A stretch of DNA of 64,000 nucleotides from Accumulibacter appositus (GTDB lineage Bacteria > Pseudomonadota > Gammaproteobacteria > Burkholderiales > Rhodocyclaceae): NCBI RefSeq assembly GCF_035440685.1, contig NZ_DAORMW010000001.1. One strand, 5' to 3'. The notes beneath the pieces were generated by a model, which saw nothing but the letters and a program-made list of their open reading frames with translations, was not told the DNA's origin and ran no database searches. The translations under genes were made by a program, and so were the position numbers. Positions 1 through 8,295 of the stretch are shown here, piece by piece; positions within the stretch are counted from its first letter, which is position 1; the number at the start of each line of letters is the position of its first letter.

Positions 1-710
1 TGGATACGTTCCGCCATGCCATTGAGCGTCTCGGCGAGCGGCCCGAAAGCGCTGCTGCGCATGGTTGGTGCGCGCGCCTCGAAAAGCCCCTCGCCGAGAG
101 CTCGTGCCGTCTGCCGCATGGCCTCGAGGTCGCGCCAAACGGGATGCACCCAGAGCCAGACGACAATCGCCAGACAGACGCCAATCAGGCTCCAGGTCAG
201 CAAACTGATGCGCAGGTCGAGTGGCATGCCGCGGTGGTACTCGGGATTGCGATCCGGCGAGATCGGACCCACGGCGAGGACCTGCGAGGTCTGCTTGAGC
301 CGATGGTAGAGCACGTCGCCTTGAGCATCGATCGCCAGTTCGCCGTTGTCGAGTTTCTCGGCCTGTTTCGGCGGCAGATGCAGCGTCCAGCGCTCGACGA
401 TATCCAGCCGGTAGGCAAACTTCTGGTCGAGAGCAGCGATCGTCTGTGGCCATTTCGAACGCGGTTTGCGGAACAGCTCGTCTTCGATCAACACAATGGT
501 GCCGTGCATGAAGCGGCTGGTGTAATCGTCGGTAATACCCTTGACCGCTGTCGAAATGACGAAATCGGCGAAGATGGCAATGGCCACGAAAGAACCCATG
601 ACCAGCAGGTAGAAGTTGAAGAACAAGCGCGACAGGCTATAGCGCTCGCGCCACGGCGCCGGCGTATACGGCGCGAGGATCGACAGCAGTTTGCTGCTAT
701 TGCCAATCAT
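1..710 (-). CDS. rstB: Sensor histidine kinase, RstB-like (partial, C-terminus beyond the window edge)
   Basis: The reverse strand stays open from an ATG at 710 to the window edge, so only about the first 236 residues are visible. Seen: a short cytoplasmic N-terminus, a hydrophobic segment near residues 29-50, a periplasmic sensor region of about 110 residues, a second hydrophobic segment near residues 165-185 (starting LLTWSLIGVC), then the beginning of a HAMP-like linker. The dimerisation and ATPase domains would lie outside the window. The gene overlaps the end of the upstream response-regulator gene by 14 bp, the usual arrangement of a cognate pair. The RstB assignment rests mainly on its partner resembling RstA; the stimulus is unknown. 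Confidence 0.75.
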   Translation of the reverse strand, partial: MIGNSSKLLSILAPYTPAPWRERYSLSRLFFNFYLLVMGSFVAIAIFADFVISTAVKGITDDYTSRFMHGTIVLIEDELFRKPRSKWPQTIAALDQKFAYRLDIVERWTLHLPPKQAEKLDNGELAIDAQGDVLYHRLKQTSQVLAVGPISPDRNPEYHRGMPLDLRISLLTWSLIGVCLAIVVWLWVHPVWRDLEAMRQTARALGEGLFEARAPTMRSSAFGPLAETLNGMAERI

Positions 711-1416
711 GCTTGCTGAACAGGTAGCCCTTGCCGCGGACGGTCTTGATCCGTGTCGGGTTCTCTGGGTCATCACCGAGCTTACGGCGCAAGCGCGAAA
801 TCCGCGCGTCGATCGAACGATCAAGGCCGTCAAAACCGATGCCACGCAGTTCCTGCAGCAGATCGTCGCGTGACAGGACGTTGCCGGCGTGACGGGCAAG
901 CAGCCACAGCAGATCGAACTCAGCGGTGGTCAGATCAATGCAGTCCGGCCCCAGGCAGGCGGTACGTGTTGCCTGACTGATGTGAAAGCTGCCAAAGGCA
1001 AGTTCGGCCGGCCGGCTCGCTTCGGCACGCGCATCGGCACCGCCCGCGCCGGCCGGCGAACGGCGCAACAGTGCCTTGACCCTGGCCAGCAACAGACGCG
1101 GCTGAACCGGCTTGGCGATGTAGTCGTCCGCTCCGAGTTCGAGGCCGAGGATCTGGTCGAAATCCTCGTCACGTGCGGTCAGCATCAGGATCACCCCGTG
1201 GTAGCGGGCGCGCACGGCACGGCAGATCTCAAAGCCATCCTTGCCCGGCAGCATGACATCGAGAATTACCAGATCGGGCCGCTCAGCAAGAATGCGCGCC
1301 TCGGCAGCCTTGCCATCGCCCTCGATAAGCACGTCGAGATCGTTCTTGCGCAGGTACTCGGCCGTGAGTTCCGCGAGGCGCTCATCGTCCTCGACCAACA
1401 GGATTCGTGTCTTCAT
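697..1416 (-). CDS. rstA: OmpR-family response regulator, RstA-like
   Basis: This is a 239-residue DNA-binding response regulator. The receiver domain starts MKTRILLVEDDERL with the acidic pocket near residues 10-11, the phosphoacceptor Asp is near residue 53 in ILDVMLPGKDG, and a winged-helix output domain fills roughly residues 135-235. The recognition-helix region GLDRSIDARISRLRRKLG and the ending KGYLF.KHDWQ resemble E. coli RstA more than PhoB or OmpR (family knowledge). I chose the ATG at 1416; the longer frame to 1512 adds a basic leader with no domain value. The gene overlaps the kinase gene downstream. Target genes cannot be inferred. Confidence 0.85.
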   Translation of the reverse strand: MKTRILLVEDDERLAELTAEYLRKNDLDVLIEGDGKAAEARILAERPDLVILDVMLPGKDGFEICRAVRARYHGVILMLTARDEDFDQILGLELGADDYIAKPVQPRLLLARVKALLRRSPAGAGGADARAEASRPAELAFGSFHISQATRTACLGPDCIDLTTAEFDLLWLLARHAGNVLSRDDLLQELRGIGFDGLDRSIDARISRLRRKLGDDPENPTRIKTVRGKGYLFSKHDWQ

Positions 1417-1540
1417 GGCGCAATGATAGCGGGTTGTGGGTGGCGAACAAATGTGCGTCAACGATCGGCATCGAAACAACCGGCAGACAGCGGCAAGCAA
1501 TGGCTTGAGCAAGGCGCCCTGCGACCTGCAGAGGCCTGTT

Positions 1541-1568
1541 TTGCTCTGCGCGCATATTGCCTTACAAT
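1541..1568 (+). promoter_or_regulatory. Putative sigma-70 promoter of the desaturase gene
   Basis: TTGCTC (1541-1546) and TACAAT (1563-1568) are separated by 16 bp, and the -10 box lies about 29 bp before the ATG at 1597. It sits in the divergent gap between the response-regulator gene and the desaturase gene. This is based on sequence resemblance only. Confidence 0.4.
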
Positions 1569-1596
1569 CGCAGGTTCGTCCCTTCGAGAGTGTTCA

Positions 1597-2760
1597 ATGT
1601 ACGCTGGAATCGTCGACTGGCCTTGGTGGGCCTACGTGCTGGCAACCTTGGCTTTGACCCATGTAACCATCGCCTCGGTAACCATCTTCCTGCACCGCCA
1701 TCAGGCGCATCGCGCGCTTGATCTGCATCCACTGGTGGCGCATTTCTTCCGTTGCTGGCTGTGGCTCACCACCGGCATGGTGACCAAGGAATGGGCGGCG
1801 ATCCATCGCAAGCATCATGGCAAGTGCGAAACTGCCGAGGACCCACACAGTCCCCAGGTGTATGGCATCCATCGCGTTCTTTGGGCGGGCGTCTTCTTGT
1901 ACGTCAAGGAGGCGAGAAATACCGAGACCCTGCAACGTTACGGTCACGGAACGCCGAACGACTGGATCGAGAATCACCTCTACTCACCGTGGCACAAACT
2001 TGGCGTGGTGCTCATGCTGGCCATCGACATCGCCGTCTTCGGCGTTCTTGCCGGGCCGCTGATCTGGGCCGTGCAAGTGGTCTGGATTCCCTTCTGGGCG
2101 GCCGGTGTGATCAACGGTCTTGGCCATTTCTGGGGCTATCGCAATTTCAGCACCGAGGACGCCAGCACCAACCTCTCGCCATGGGGCATTCTGATCGGTG
2201 GCGAGGAGCTGCACAACAATCACCACGCCTTCCCCACATCCGCCAAGCTGTCGAATCGCTGGTACGAATTTGACATCGGCTGGCTCTATATCCGCATCCT
2301 TGCAGCGCTGGGCCTGGCCCAGGTCAAGAAGGTGGCACCGAAACCCCGCCTGGGAAGCTTGCGACCGGTGGTCGACCTCGACACCTTGCAAGCGGTGATC
2401 ACCAACCGCTACGACGTGCTCGCACGCTACACCCAGTCGCTGAAGCAGGTCTATCGCGAGGAAATCGGCAAGCGCCGGGACGGCAGTCGTTTCAAGGGCC
2501 TGAAGCCCTGGCTGGCCGAACATGCCGGTGACGTCCCGCAGGAATTGCGCGGGCGGCTGGAGTTGCTGCGCGGCGAAAGCCGTGCGCTGAGCACGCTCTA
2601 CGCCATGCGCCAGGAGCTGGTGGCCATATGGGAACGTTCGAACGCTTCCCGCGAGCATTTGCTGAAGACGCTGCAGGACTGGTGCGAACGCGCCGAGAAC
2701 TCGGGGGTCCGCCAACTGCAGGAGCTATCGATGCGCCTGCGCAGCTACGCTCCAGCCTGA
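1597..2760 (+). CDS. Membrane fatty acid (acyl-CoA/delta-9 type) desaturase
   Basis: This 387-residue integral membrane di-iron desaturase probably introduces a cis double bond into acyl chains. The three histidine boxes of the family are visible: HRHQAHR near residues 31-37, HRKHH near residues 69-73 and HNNHH near residues 207-211, with hydrophobic helices between them. Beyond residue 250 there is a largely soluble extension of about 130 residues rich in charged and Leu residues, seen in some proteobacterial acyl-CoA desaturases. The reading frame extends upstream to 889, but that part is antisense to the regulator gene. The ATG at 1597 directly precedes the conserved first helix, so I start there. 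Confidence 0.9.
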   Translation: MYAGIVDWPWWAYVLATLALTHVTIASVTIFLHRHQAHRALDLHPLVAHFFRCWLWLTTGMVTKEWAAIHRKHHGKCETAEDPHSPQVYGIHRVLWAGVFLYVKEARNTETLQRYGHGTPNDWIENHLYSPWHKLGVVLMLAIDIAVFGVLAGPLIWAVQVVWIPFWAAGVINGLGHFWGYRNFSTEDASTNLSPWGILIGGEELHNNHHAFPTSAKLSNRWYEFDIGWLYIRILAALGLAQVKKVAPKPRLGSLRPVVDLDTLQAVITNRYDVLARYTQSLKQVYREEIGKRRDGSRFKGLKPWLAEHAGDVPQELRGRLELLRGESRALSTLYAMRQELVAIWERSNASREHLLKTLQDWCERAENSGVRQLQELSMRLRSYAPA

Positions 2761-2776
2761 CCGCCAACTACCCTCG

Positions 2777-3265
2777 ATGCATCTCTCGCTGCGGGCCTGT
2801 TTCGGGCTGCTGGCCCTGTTCGCTGTCGGCCTGACCGGCGCCGGAATGCTGATCGGCGAGCTGATGCAACTGCAGCCCTGCCCCTTGTGCATCTTTCAGC
2901 GCCTGCTCTATCTGCTGATCGCCGGCTTTGCCCTGTGCGGTGTACTGCTTACCGGCTGGTGGCGCGCCTGGGGAGTCCTGATCGGCTTGACCGCCACCGG
3001 CGGACTGGGCACCGCCGCCTATCAGACCTGGCTACAGCTGAATCCGGAAAGCAGCCTAGCTTGCGGCTTCGGCGAGCCGACCGTCATCGAGCAGATCGTC
3101 AACTGGTTCGGCGTGCGCTGGCCGGACCTCTTCCTGGCCACCGGTTTCTGTTCGAGCAAGGACTGGGTTTTTCTCGGCCTGTCGATGGCCAACTGGTCGA
3201 TCGTCTGCTTCCTGGCTTTCATGGTCGCTGCCGCGCAGTTGGTCGCCAAGGGCCAACGGCCCTGA
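2777..3265 (+). CDS. dsbB: Disulfide bond formation protein DsbB
   Basis: This 162-residue inner-membrane protein reoxidises DsbA and passes the electrons to quinone. Four hydrophobic helices are visible. The first catalytic pair is C35-P-L-C38 in the first periplasmic loop. The second loop carries C96 and C125, matching the family's second redox pair. Length is close to the usual 160-180 residues. It begins 16 bp after the desaturase stop and may be cotranscribed with it. No DsbA gene is in the window. Confidence 0.93.
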   Translation: MHLSLRACFGLLALFAVGLTGAGMLIGELMQLQPCPLCIFQRLLYLLIAGFALCGVLLTGWWRAWGVLIGLTATGGLGTAAYQTWLQLNPESSLACGFGEPTVIEQIVNWFGVRWPDLFLATGFCSSKDWVFLGLSMANWSIVCFLAFMVAAAQLVAKGQRP

Positions 3266-3329
3266 GAAATCGCCTGACAGCGCCGTAAGCCCGTCACTCA
3301 CTCCATCCTTGCGCAGACGCCGTGCCCGT

Positions 3330-3794
3330 TCAGGAGCGGCCGGTGCTGCCGAAACCACCTTCGCCGCGCGAACTGGCGGCGAAATCCTCGACGACCTTGA
3401 ACGCCACACGCAAGACTGGGACCACAACCAGCTGCGCCAGGCGTTCGAGCGGTTGCAGGGTGAAGGCTTCGCTGCCACGGTTCCAGGTCGAAACCAGCAA
3501 CTCCCCCTGATAATCGGAATCGATCAAGCCGACGAGATTGCCAAGGACGATACCGTGCTTATGCCCAAGCCCCGAACGCGGCAGGATCATCGCCGCCAGA
3601 CCGGGGTCGGCAAGATGAATCGCCATTCCGGTCGGAATCAGCACCGTTTCGCCCGGCTTGATTTCTATCGCGGCGGCGATACAGGCGCGCAGATCCAGTC
3701 CGGCCGAGCCGCCGCTGGCGTAGTGCGGCGGCGTATCGCCCAGCCGCGGGTCGAGCAGCTTGACGTCGACCGACACCTCAGCTGCGCCGTTCAT
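3330..3794 (-). CDS. dut: Deoxyuridine 5'-triphosphate nucleotidohydrolase (dUTPase)
   Basis: This 154-residue trimeric dUTPase hydrolyses dUTP to dUMP and pyrophosphate, keeping uracil out of DNA and supplying dTMP synthesis. The ordered motifs are present: SAGLDLRA (motif 1), PRSGLGHKHGIVLGN (motif 2), GLIDSDYQGEL (motif 3, catalytic Asp) and the C-terminal glycine-rich RGEGGFGSTG (motif 5). The ATG at 3792-3794 overlaps the stop region of coaBC, implying translational coupling. The coaBC-dut order is common in proteobacteria. Confidence 0.96.
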   Translation of the reverse strand: MNGAAEVSVDVKLLDPRLGDTPPHYASGGSAGLDLRACIAAAIEIKPGETVLIPTGMAIHLADPGLAAMILPRSGLGHKHGIVLGNLVGLIDSDYQGELLVSTWNRGSEAFTLQPLERLAQLVVVPVLRVAFKVVEDFAASSRGEGGFGSTGRS

Positions 3795-4987
3795 TGTGCT
3801 TTCCCCAAGAGCTGCGCAATGCGCGCCACCAGCTGCCGCGCCAGATCGATTTTCGGCGCTGGCGCGAGCGGATGCTGGCCGTCATCGTCGAACAGAATCA
3901 GCGTGTTCTGATCACCCGCGAAACCGTCCTGAATCAGGTTGCCGACGATCAAGGGGATTTTCTTGCTGCGTCGCTTGCTTTCCGCGTACTCGGCGAGGTT
4001 CTCGCTTTCGGCTGCAAAGCCCACGCACAGTGGCGCCGTGGGCAGCGCGGCGACTTCGCCGAGGATGTCCGGATTGGCGACCAGCTCAATGCTCGGTGGC
4101 GAGGCCTGCTGGCGTTTCTTGATTTTCTGCGCGACGACCCGTGCCGGCCGGTAGTCGGCAACAGCCGCTACAGCGATGAAGACATCGTTCTCGGCGACCA
4201 GATCATGGACTGCAGCGTGCATCTGCAAAGCGCTGGTCACGGAAACGCGCCTGACTCCCGCCGGACAGGCCAGTGCGACGGGCCCGGAAACCAGCGTCAC
4301 CCGAGCCCCCGCCTCGTGCGCCGCGCGGCCGATCGCATAGCCCATCTTGCCGCTCGACAGATTGGTGATGCCGCGTACCGGATCGATGGCCTCGAAAGTC
4401 GGGCCGGCGGTGAGCAGTACACGCTTGCCTGCCAGCAGCTTCGGTTGAAAGTGCGCGACCAGTGCATCGCGGATCTCTTCCGCTTCCAGCATTCGCCCGG
4501 GTCCGCTTTCGCCGCAGGCCTGATCGCCGCTGCCCGGACCGACGATGAACACGCCGTCGCTGCGCAGTGTCGCAAGGTTGCGCACGGTGGCCGGGTTATC
4601 CCACATCTGCCGATTCATCGCCGGCGCCACCAGCAAGGGACAGTCGCGCGCCAGAAGCAGGGTTGTGAGCAGATCGTCGGCCAGGCCATTGGCAAGTTTG
4701 GCGAGGAAATCGGCAGACGCGGGAGCGACCAGCAGCAGGTCGGCGGCCCGCGAGAGATCGATGTGCGCCATGTTGTTGGCTACCCGCGGATCCCATTGGT
4801 CGGTAAAGACCGGCTGGCCGGAAAGCGCCTGAAACGTGACCGGGGTGACGAAATGCGTCGCTGCTGCGCTCATCACCACCTGCACGCCGGCGCCCTCCTT
4901 GACCAGCAGGCGAACCAATTCGGCCGCCTTGTAGGCGGCAATGCCGCCAGTGACGCCGAGGACGATACGTTTTCCCGCGAGTTCCAT
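3791..4987 (-). CDS. coaBC: Bifunctional phosphopantothenoylcysteine decarboxylase / phosphopantothenate-cysteine ligase
   Basis: This 398-residue enzyme carries out two consecutive steps of coenzyme A synthesis. The N-terminal flavoprotein (CoaC, about 1-185) shows GVTGGIAAYKA, the PAMNRQMW motif and ACGESGPGRM, which contains the catalytic Cys. The C-terminal CoaB domain starts near LLTAGPTFEAIDPVR, with the NLSSGKMG loop and a lysine-rich KKIP segment. It is transcribed with dut, which overlaps its 3' end. The region upstream of its start carries a copy of the dispersed hairpin element and separates it from the divergent mutL. Confidence 0.96.
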   Translation of the reverse strand: MELAGKRIVLGVTGGIAAYKAAELVRLLVKEGAGVQVVMSAAATHFVTPVTFQALSGQPVFTDQWDPRVANNMAHIDLSRAADLLLVAPASADFLAKLANGLADDLLTTLLLARDCPLLVAPAMNRQMWDNPATVRNLATLRSDGVFIVGPGSGDQACGESGPGRMLEAEEIRDALVAHFQPKLLAGKRVLLTAGPTFEAIDPVRGITNLSSGKMGYAIGRAAHEAGARVTLVSGPVALACPAGVRRVSVTSALQMHAAVHDLVAENDVFIAVAAVADYRPARVVAQKIKKRQQASPPSIELVANPDILGEVAALPTAPLCVGFAAESENLAEYAESKRRSKKIPLIVGNLIQDGFAGDQNTLILFDDDGQHPLAPAPKIDLARQLVARIAQLLGKAQ

Positions 4988-5007
4988 GCGCTTTGCTCTT
5001 GATTTTT

Positions 5008-5092
5008 TACCGTGAAAGTCGCGCCCGCGACCAAAGAACCTCCCTTCTTTCCCACGCGTGAGAAGAGCCAGGGGTTTCTCGACAGGTCATGA
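5008..5092 (+). repeat. Dispersed intergenic hairpin element, copy A
   Basis: This copy lies between coaBC and the divergent mutL. It starts with TACCGTGAAAGTCGCG and contains a 5-bp hairpin GTCGC-gccc-GCGAC (5018-5031), followed by ACCTCCCTTCT and GGTCATGAG. It aligns by eye over about 85 bp with the copy at 39282-39407 in the same orientation, and with the reverse complement of 16701-16883. No reading frame is present in it. Confidence 0.6.
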
Positions 5093-5249
5093 GCGCTTGG
5101 ATTTGTCTGGCGGCACATTCTACTGGAGAAGATTGCTCGACGGCGATCAGTGACCACCCGCTGGACAAGCGGAGAGAGCGGGCGGTTCACTTCCGGCCTG
5201 GCGGGCGTGGGATAATCGGCGCATGCTCGCAACACCCGCCACGCCGGCA

Positions 5250-7142
5250 ATGACCACCATCCAGCTGCTGCCCGATCTGCTGATCAGTCAGATCGCCGCT
5301 GGCGAAGTCGTCGACCGACCGGCTTCAGTGCTCAAGGAGCTGCTCGAAAACGCGCTCGACGCGGGCAGTGCGACGATTCAAATCCAGCTCGAAGAAGGTG
5401 GCGTCAAGCTGATCCGCGTCAGCGACGACGGTGCCGGCATCGCGCGCGACGAACTGGCCCTCGCTCTCACCCGCCACGCGACCTCAAAGATCGGCTCGCT
5501 CGAGGATCTCGAACGCGTCGGCACGCTCGGCTTTCGTGGCGAAGCGCTGGCTTCGGTCGCCGGTGTCGCGCGGGTCACGCTGACCAGCCGTAGGCGCAAG
5601 GAGAGCGATGATCGTGGCGACGAGGCTGGCAAGCACGGCGACGACAGCGCCACAGCGCACGCCTGGCGGCTCAGCGCCGAACAGGGGGCGGCACCCGAGC
5701 CAGCCGCTCTGCTCGCCGGCACGGTGGTCGAAATGCGCGACCTCTACTACAACACGCCCGCTCGCCGCAAATTCCTCAAGTCCGAGGCGACCGAATTTGC
5801 GCACTGCGCCGAGGCGGTCAAGCGCATTGCGTTGGCGCACCCGGAAGTTGCCTTCACGCTGTCGCACAACGGCCGCGTCAGCCTGCACCTGAAGAAAAGC
5901 GACGCCCGCGCCCGTGTCGGGGCGATCGTCGGCGATGACTTTCTGGCCGAGGCACGGCCCCTCGATGTGCTCGCCGGACCGCTGCGCGTCACCGGCTTCT
6001 GTGCACTGCCGGCCTACTCGCGAGCACGCAATGACGCCCAGTATTGCTACGTCAACGGCCGCTTCGTGCGCGACAAGCTACTGGTGCATGCCCTGCGCGA
6101 GGCCTACCAGGACCAGCTGCATGGCAGCCGTTACCCGGCCTACTGCGTCTTCCTGGCAATCGACCCGGCCACGGTCGACGTCAATGTACATCCGCAGAAA
6201 ACCGAAGTCCGCTTCCGCGATGCGCGCGCCGTGCACCAGTTCATCTTTCACGCCGTGCAACGCATGCTGGCGAGTCCGCTGGCCACCACGAGCAGCGCTG
6301 CAGCACCGCAAGCGCCATGGGCCGAGCAGTCGCGCTGGCCCCAAGGTCGCACGGGCCCGAGCGCGCCCGCAAGCGGCGAATCTTCGTACGGCGCCCGGAC
6401 TCCCTCCCAGGGTTCGCTGCACGTCGCTGAGCCGCGCCCCGCCGGCGCGGCCAGCAGCGCCAGCGCCAGCGCCTACCTCGCCTTCGTCGGCACGGCACAG
6501 CCGCGGGACGGCGGCCAGGCCGAAGCACTATCCGACTCGACCGCCCCGGAGGCAGGCGGACCGCCACTCGGCTACGCCCTCGCGCAACTGCACGGCATTT
6601 ATATCCTGGCGCAAAACAGTCATGGCTTGGTCGTCGTGGACATGCACGCCGCCCATGAGCGCATCCTCTACGAGAAACTGAAGCTGGCTCTTTCCGGCCA
6701 GCAAGTCGCCACCCAGGCGTTGCTGATTCCAGCGGTTTTCAACGCCGAAGCGGTGGACATCGCCGCTGCCGAGGAGCACGCCGACGCGCTGCGGCAGCTT
6801 GGCTTCGATCTGGCGCCGATGGGGCCTCGTCAGCTCGCCGTCAGATGCGTTCCGGCGCTGCTCCAGGGCGCTGACCCGACAAGCCTGGCGCGCTCGCTGC
6901 TCGACGAACTGCGCGAGTACGGCGTCAGCCAGCTACTCACCGCACGCCGTAACGAGTTCCTCGCCAGCATGGCCTGCCACGGCGCCGTACGCGCTCGTCG
7001 CCTGCTGTCGATCGCCGAGATGAATGCCCTGCTTCGGCAAATGGAGGAAACCGAACGTGGCGACCAGTGCAATCACGGCCGTCCGACCTGGACGCAGCTG
7101 AGCATGGCCGAGCTCGACCGCCACTTCCTGCGCGGCCGCTGA
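5250..7142 (+). CDS. mutL: DNA mismatch repair protein MutL
   Basis: This GHKL ATPase couples MutS mismatch recognition to strand removal. The N-terminal ATPase (about 1-330) shows QIAAGEVVDRPASVLKELLENALDAG, the DDGAGI box and GFRGEAL. A low-complexity Ala/Pro/Ser linker spans roughly residues 345-445. The C-terminal domain contains DMHAAHERILYE, matching the D-x-H-A-(x)2-E-(x)4-E metal-binding motif of endonuclease-type MutL, plus ACHGAVRA and NHGRPT near the end. An upstream in-frame ATG at 5223 would add nine residues; 5250 puts MTTIQLLP at the usual family start. It is followed immediately by miaA. Confidence 0.95.
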   Translation: MTTIQLLPDLLISQIAAGEVVDRPASVLKELLENALDAGSATIQIQLEEGGVKLIRVSDDGAGIARDELALALTRHATSKIGSLEDLERVGTLGFRGEALASVAGVARVTLTSRRRKESDDRGDEAGKHGDDSATAHAWRLSAEQGAAPEPAALLAGTVVEMRDLYYNTPARRKFLKSEATEFAHCAEAVKRIALAHPEVAFTLSHNGRVSLHLKKSDARARVGAIVGDDFLAEARPLDVLAGPLRVTGFCALPAYSRARNDAQYCYVNGRFVRDKLLVHALREAYQDQLHGSRYPAYCVFLAIDPATVDVNVHPQKTEVRFRDARAVHQFIFHAVQRMLASPLATTSSAAAPQAPWAEQSRWPQGRTGPSAPASGESSYGARTPSQGSLHVAEPRPAGAASSASASAYLAFVGTAQPRDGGQAEALSDSTAPEAGGPPLGYALAQLHGIYILAQNSHGLVVVDMHAAHERILYEKLKLALSGQQVATQALLIPAVFNAEAVDIAAAEEHADALRQLGFDLAPMGPRQLAVRCVPALLQGADPTSLARSLLDELREYGVSQLLTARRNEFLASMACHGAVRARRLLSIAEMNALLRQMEETERGDQCNHGRPTWTQLSMAELDRHFLRGR

Positions 7143-7144
7143 GC

Positions 7145-8095
7145 GTGTCCGCCACGATTAGCGACAAGCTACCGCCCGCGATCCTGCTGATGGGGCCGAC
7201 CGCCAGCGGAAAGACCGCGGTGGCTATGGCTCTCGCACGGCGTTTCCCCGTCGAACTGATCAGCGTCGATTCGGCGCAGGTCTTTCGCGACATGAATATC
7301 GGTACCGCCAAGCCCGACGCAGCGACCCTGGCTGAATTCCCGCATCACCTAGTCGACCTGATTCCGCCGACCGAAGCCTACTCTGCCGCACGCTTTCGCA
7401 CCGACGCGCTGGCGGCGATGGCCGAGATCAGTGCGCGCGGCCATGTGCCGCTGCTCGTCGGCGGCACCATGCTCTACTTCAAGGCGCTGATCGAAGGCCT
7501 GGCCGAGCTTCCGCAAGCCGATCCAGCCACGCGCGCGGCGATCGACCGCGACGCCGCCAGCCGCGGCTGGCCTGCGCTGCACGCCGAGCTCACGCAGATC
7601 GACCCGGCAACGGCAGCGCGCCTGCACAGCACCGATGCACAGCGGATCCAGCGCGCGCTCGAAATATTCCATCTCAGCGGCCGTCCGCTGTCGGCGCTAC
7701 TCGCCGCGAGCGAGAAGCAGCGCACGGCTTACCAGTTCACGGCCATCGGTCTGCTGCCATCCGACCGCAGCGTCCTGCACCAGCGCATCGCCGAGCGCTT
7801 TGCCACCATGCTCGCCGCCGGCCTGGAAGCCGAAGTGGCAATGTTGCGCGAGCGCTACCCCTTGCACGCGGCGCTGCCATCGATGCGCTGTGTCGGCTAC
7901 CGGCAGGTGTGGGAAGTACAGGATGGCCTGTTGCCACGCCACGACCTGCGCGACCACGGCATCTTTGCGACCCGCCAGTTGGCCAAGCGCCAGATCACCT
8001 GGCTCAGGAACACGCTGCGCCCACAGACCGTCGACTGCCTCGCGGCCGACGCCGACGACCGCGTCGCTAGATTGCTCGGGAAAACCCTAATCTGA
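7145..8095 (+). CDS. miaA: tRNA dimethylallyltransferase MiaA
   Basis: This enzyme transfers the dimethylallyl group of DMAPP to N6 of A37 in tRNAs that read UNN codons. The 316-residue product shows the P-loop GPTASGKT, the substrate motif DSAQVFRDMNIGTAKP (usually VYR.MDIGTAKP), GGTMLYFKAL, DAQRIQRALE and the C-terminal RQLAKRQITWLR. The frame extends back to an ATG at 7067 inside mutL. The GTG at 7145, just after the mutL stop, gives the family's normal N-terminus, so I use it. The mutL-miaA order is widespread in proteobacteria. Confidence 0.95.
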   Translation: MSATISDKLPPAILLMGPTASGKTAVAMALARRFPVELISVDSAQVFRDMNIGTAKPDAATLAEFPHHLVDLIPPTEAYSAARFRTDALAAMAEISARGHVPLLVGGTMLYFKALIEGLAELPQADPATRAAIDRDAASRGWPALHAELTQIDPATAARLHSTDAQRIQRALEIFHLSGRPLSALLAASEKQRTAYQFTAIGLLPSDRSVLHQRIAERFATMLAAGLEAEVAMLRERYPLHAALPSMRCVGYRQVWEVQDGLLPRHDLRDHGIFATRQLAKRQITWLRNTLRPQTVDCLAADADDRVARLLGKTLI

Positions 8096-8295
8096 GCGGG
8101 CTTCGTGCAGCCCAGATCCGATCGCTCGCCCGACTCTTGCGGATGGCACCGAGAACGGCGTCAAGATCCTTGTAGTCCGATTCACGTAGGTGAAATTGCG
8201 GAACCCCACACACGGGCCAAAGCGGCGCGCCGCCCTTGCTCAAGGAGGCTATCGATCCCGAACAAAGTCACGTCACCGTTGGGCCAGGCTGCGTT

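Noticed and set aside
889..1596. Long N-terminal extension of the desaturase frame
   Set aside because: This part is antisense to the response-regulator gene and the conserved desaturase begins at 1597.
3794..5002. 402-residue plus-strand frame
   Set aside because: It is the exact antisense shadow of coaBC and has no family resemblance.
8100..8256. Minus-strand frame of about 60 codons between miaA and the dynamin gene
   Set aside because: The composition looks protein-like but there is no start codon, no domain and no coupling; it is too short to support as a remnant.
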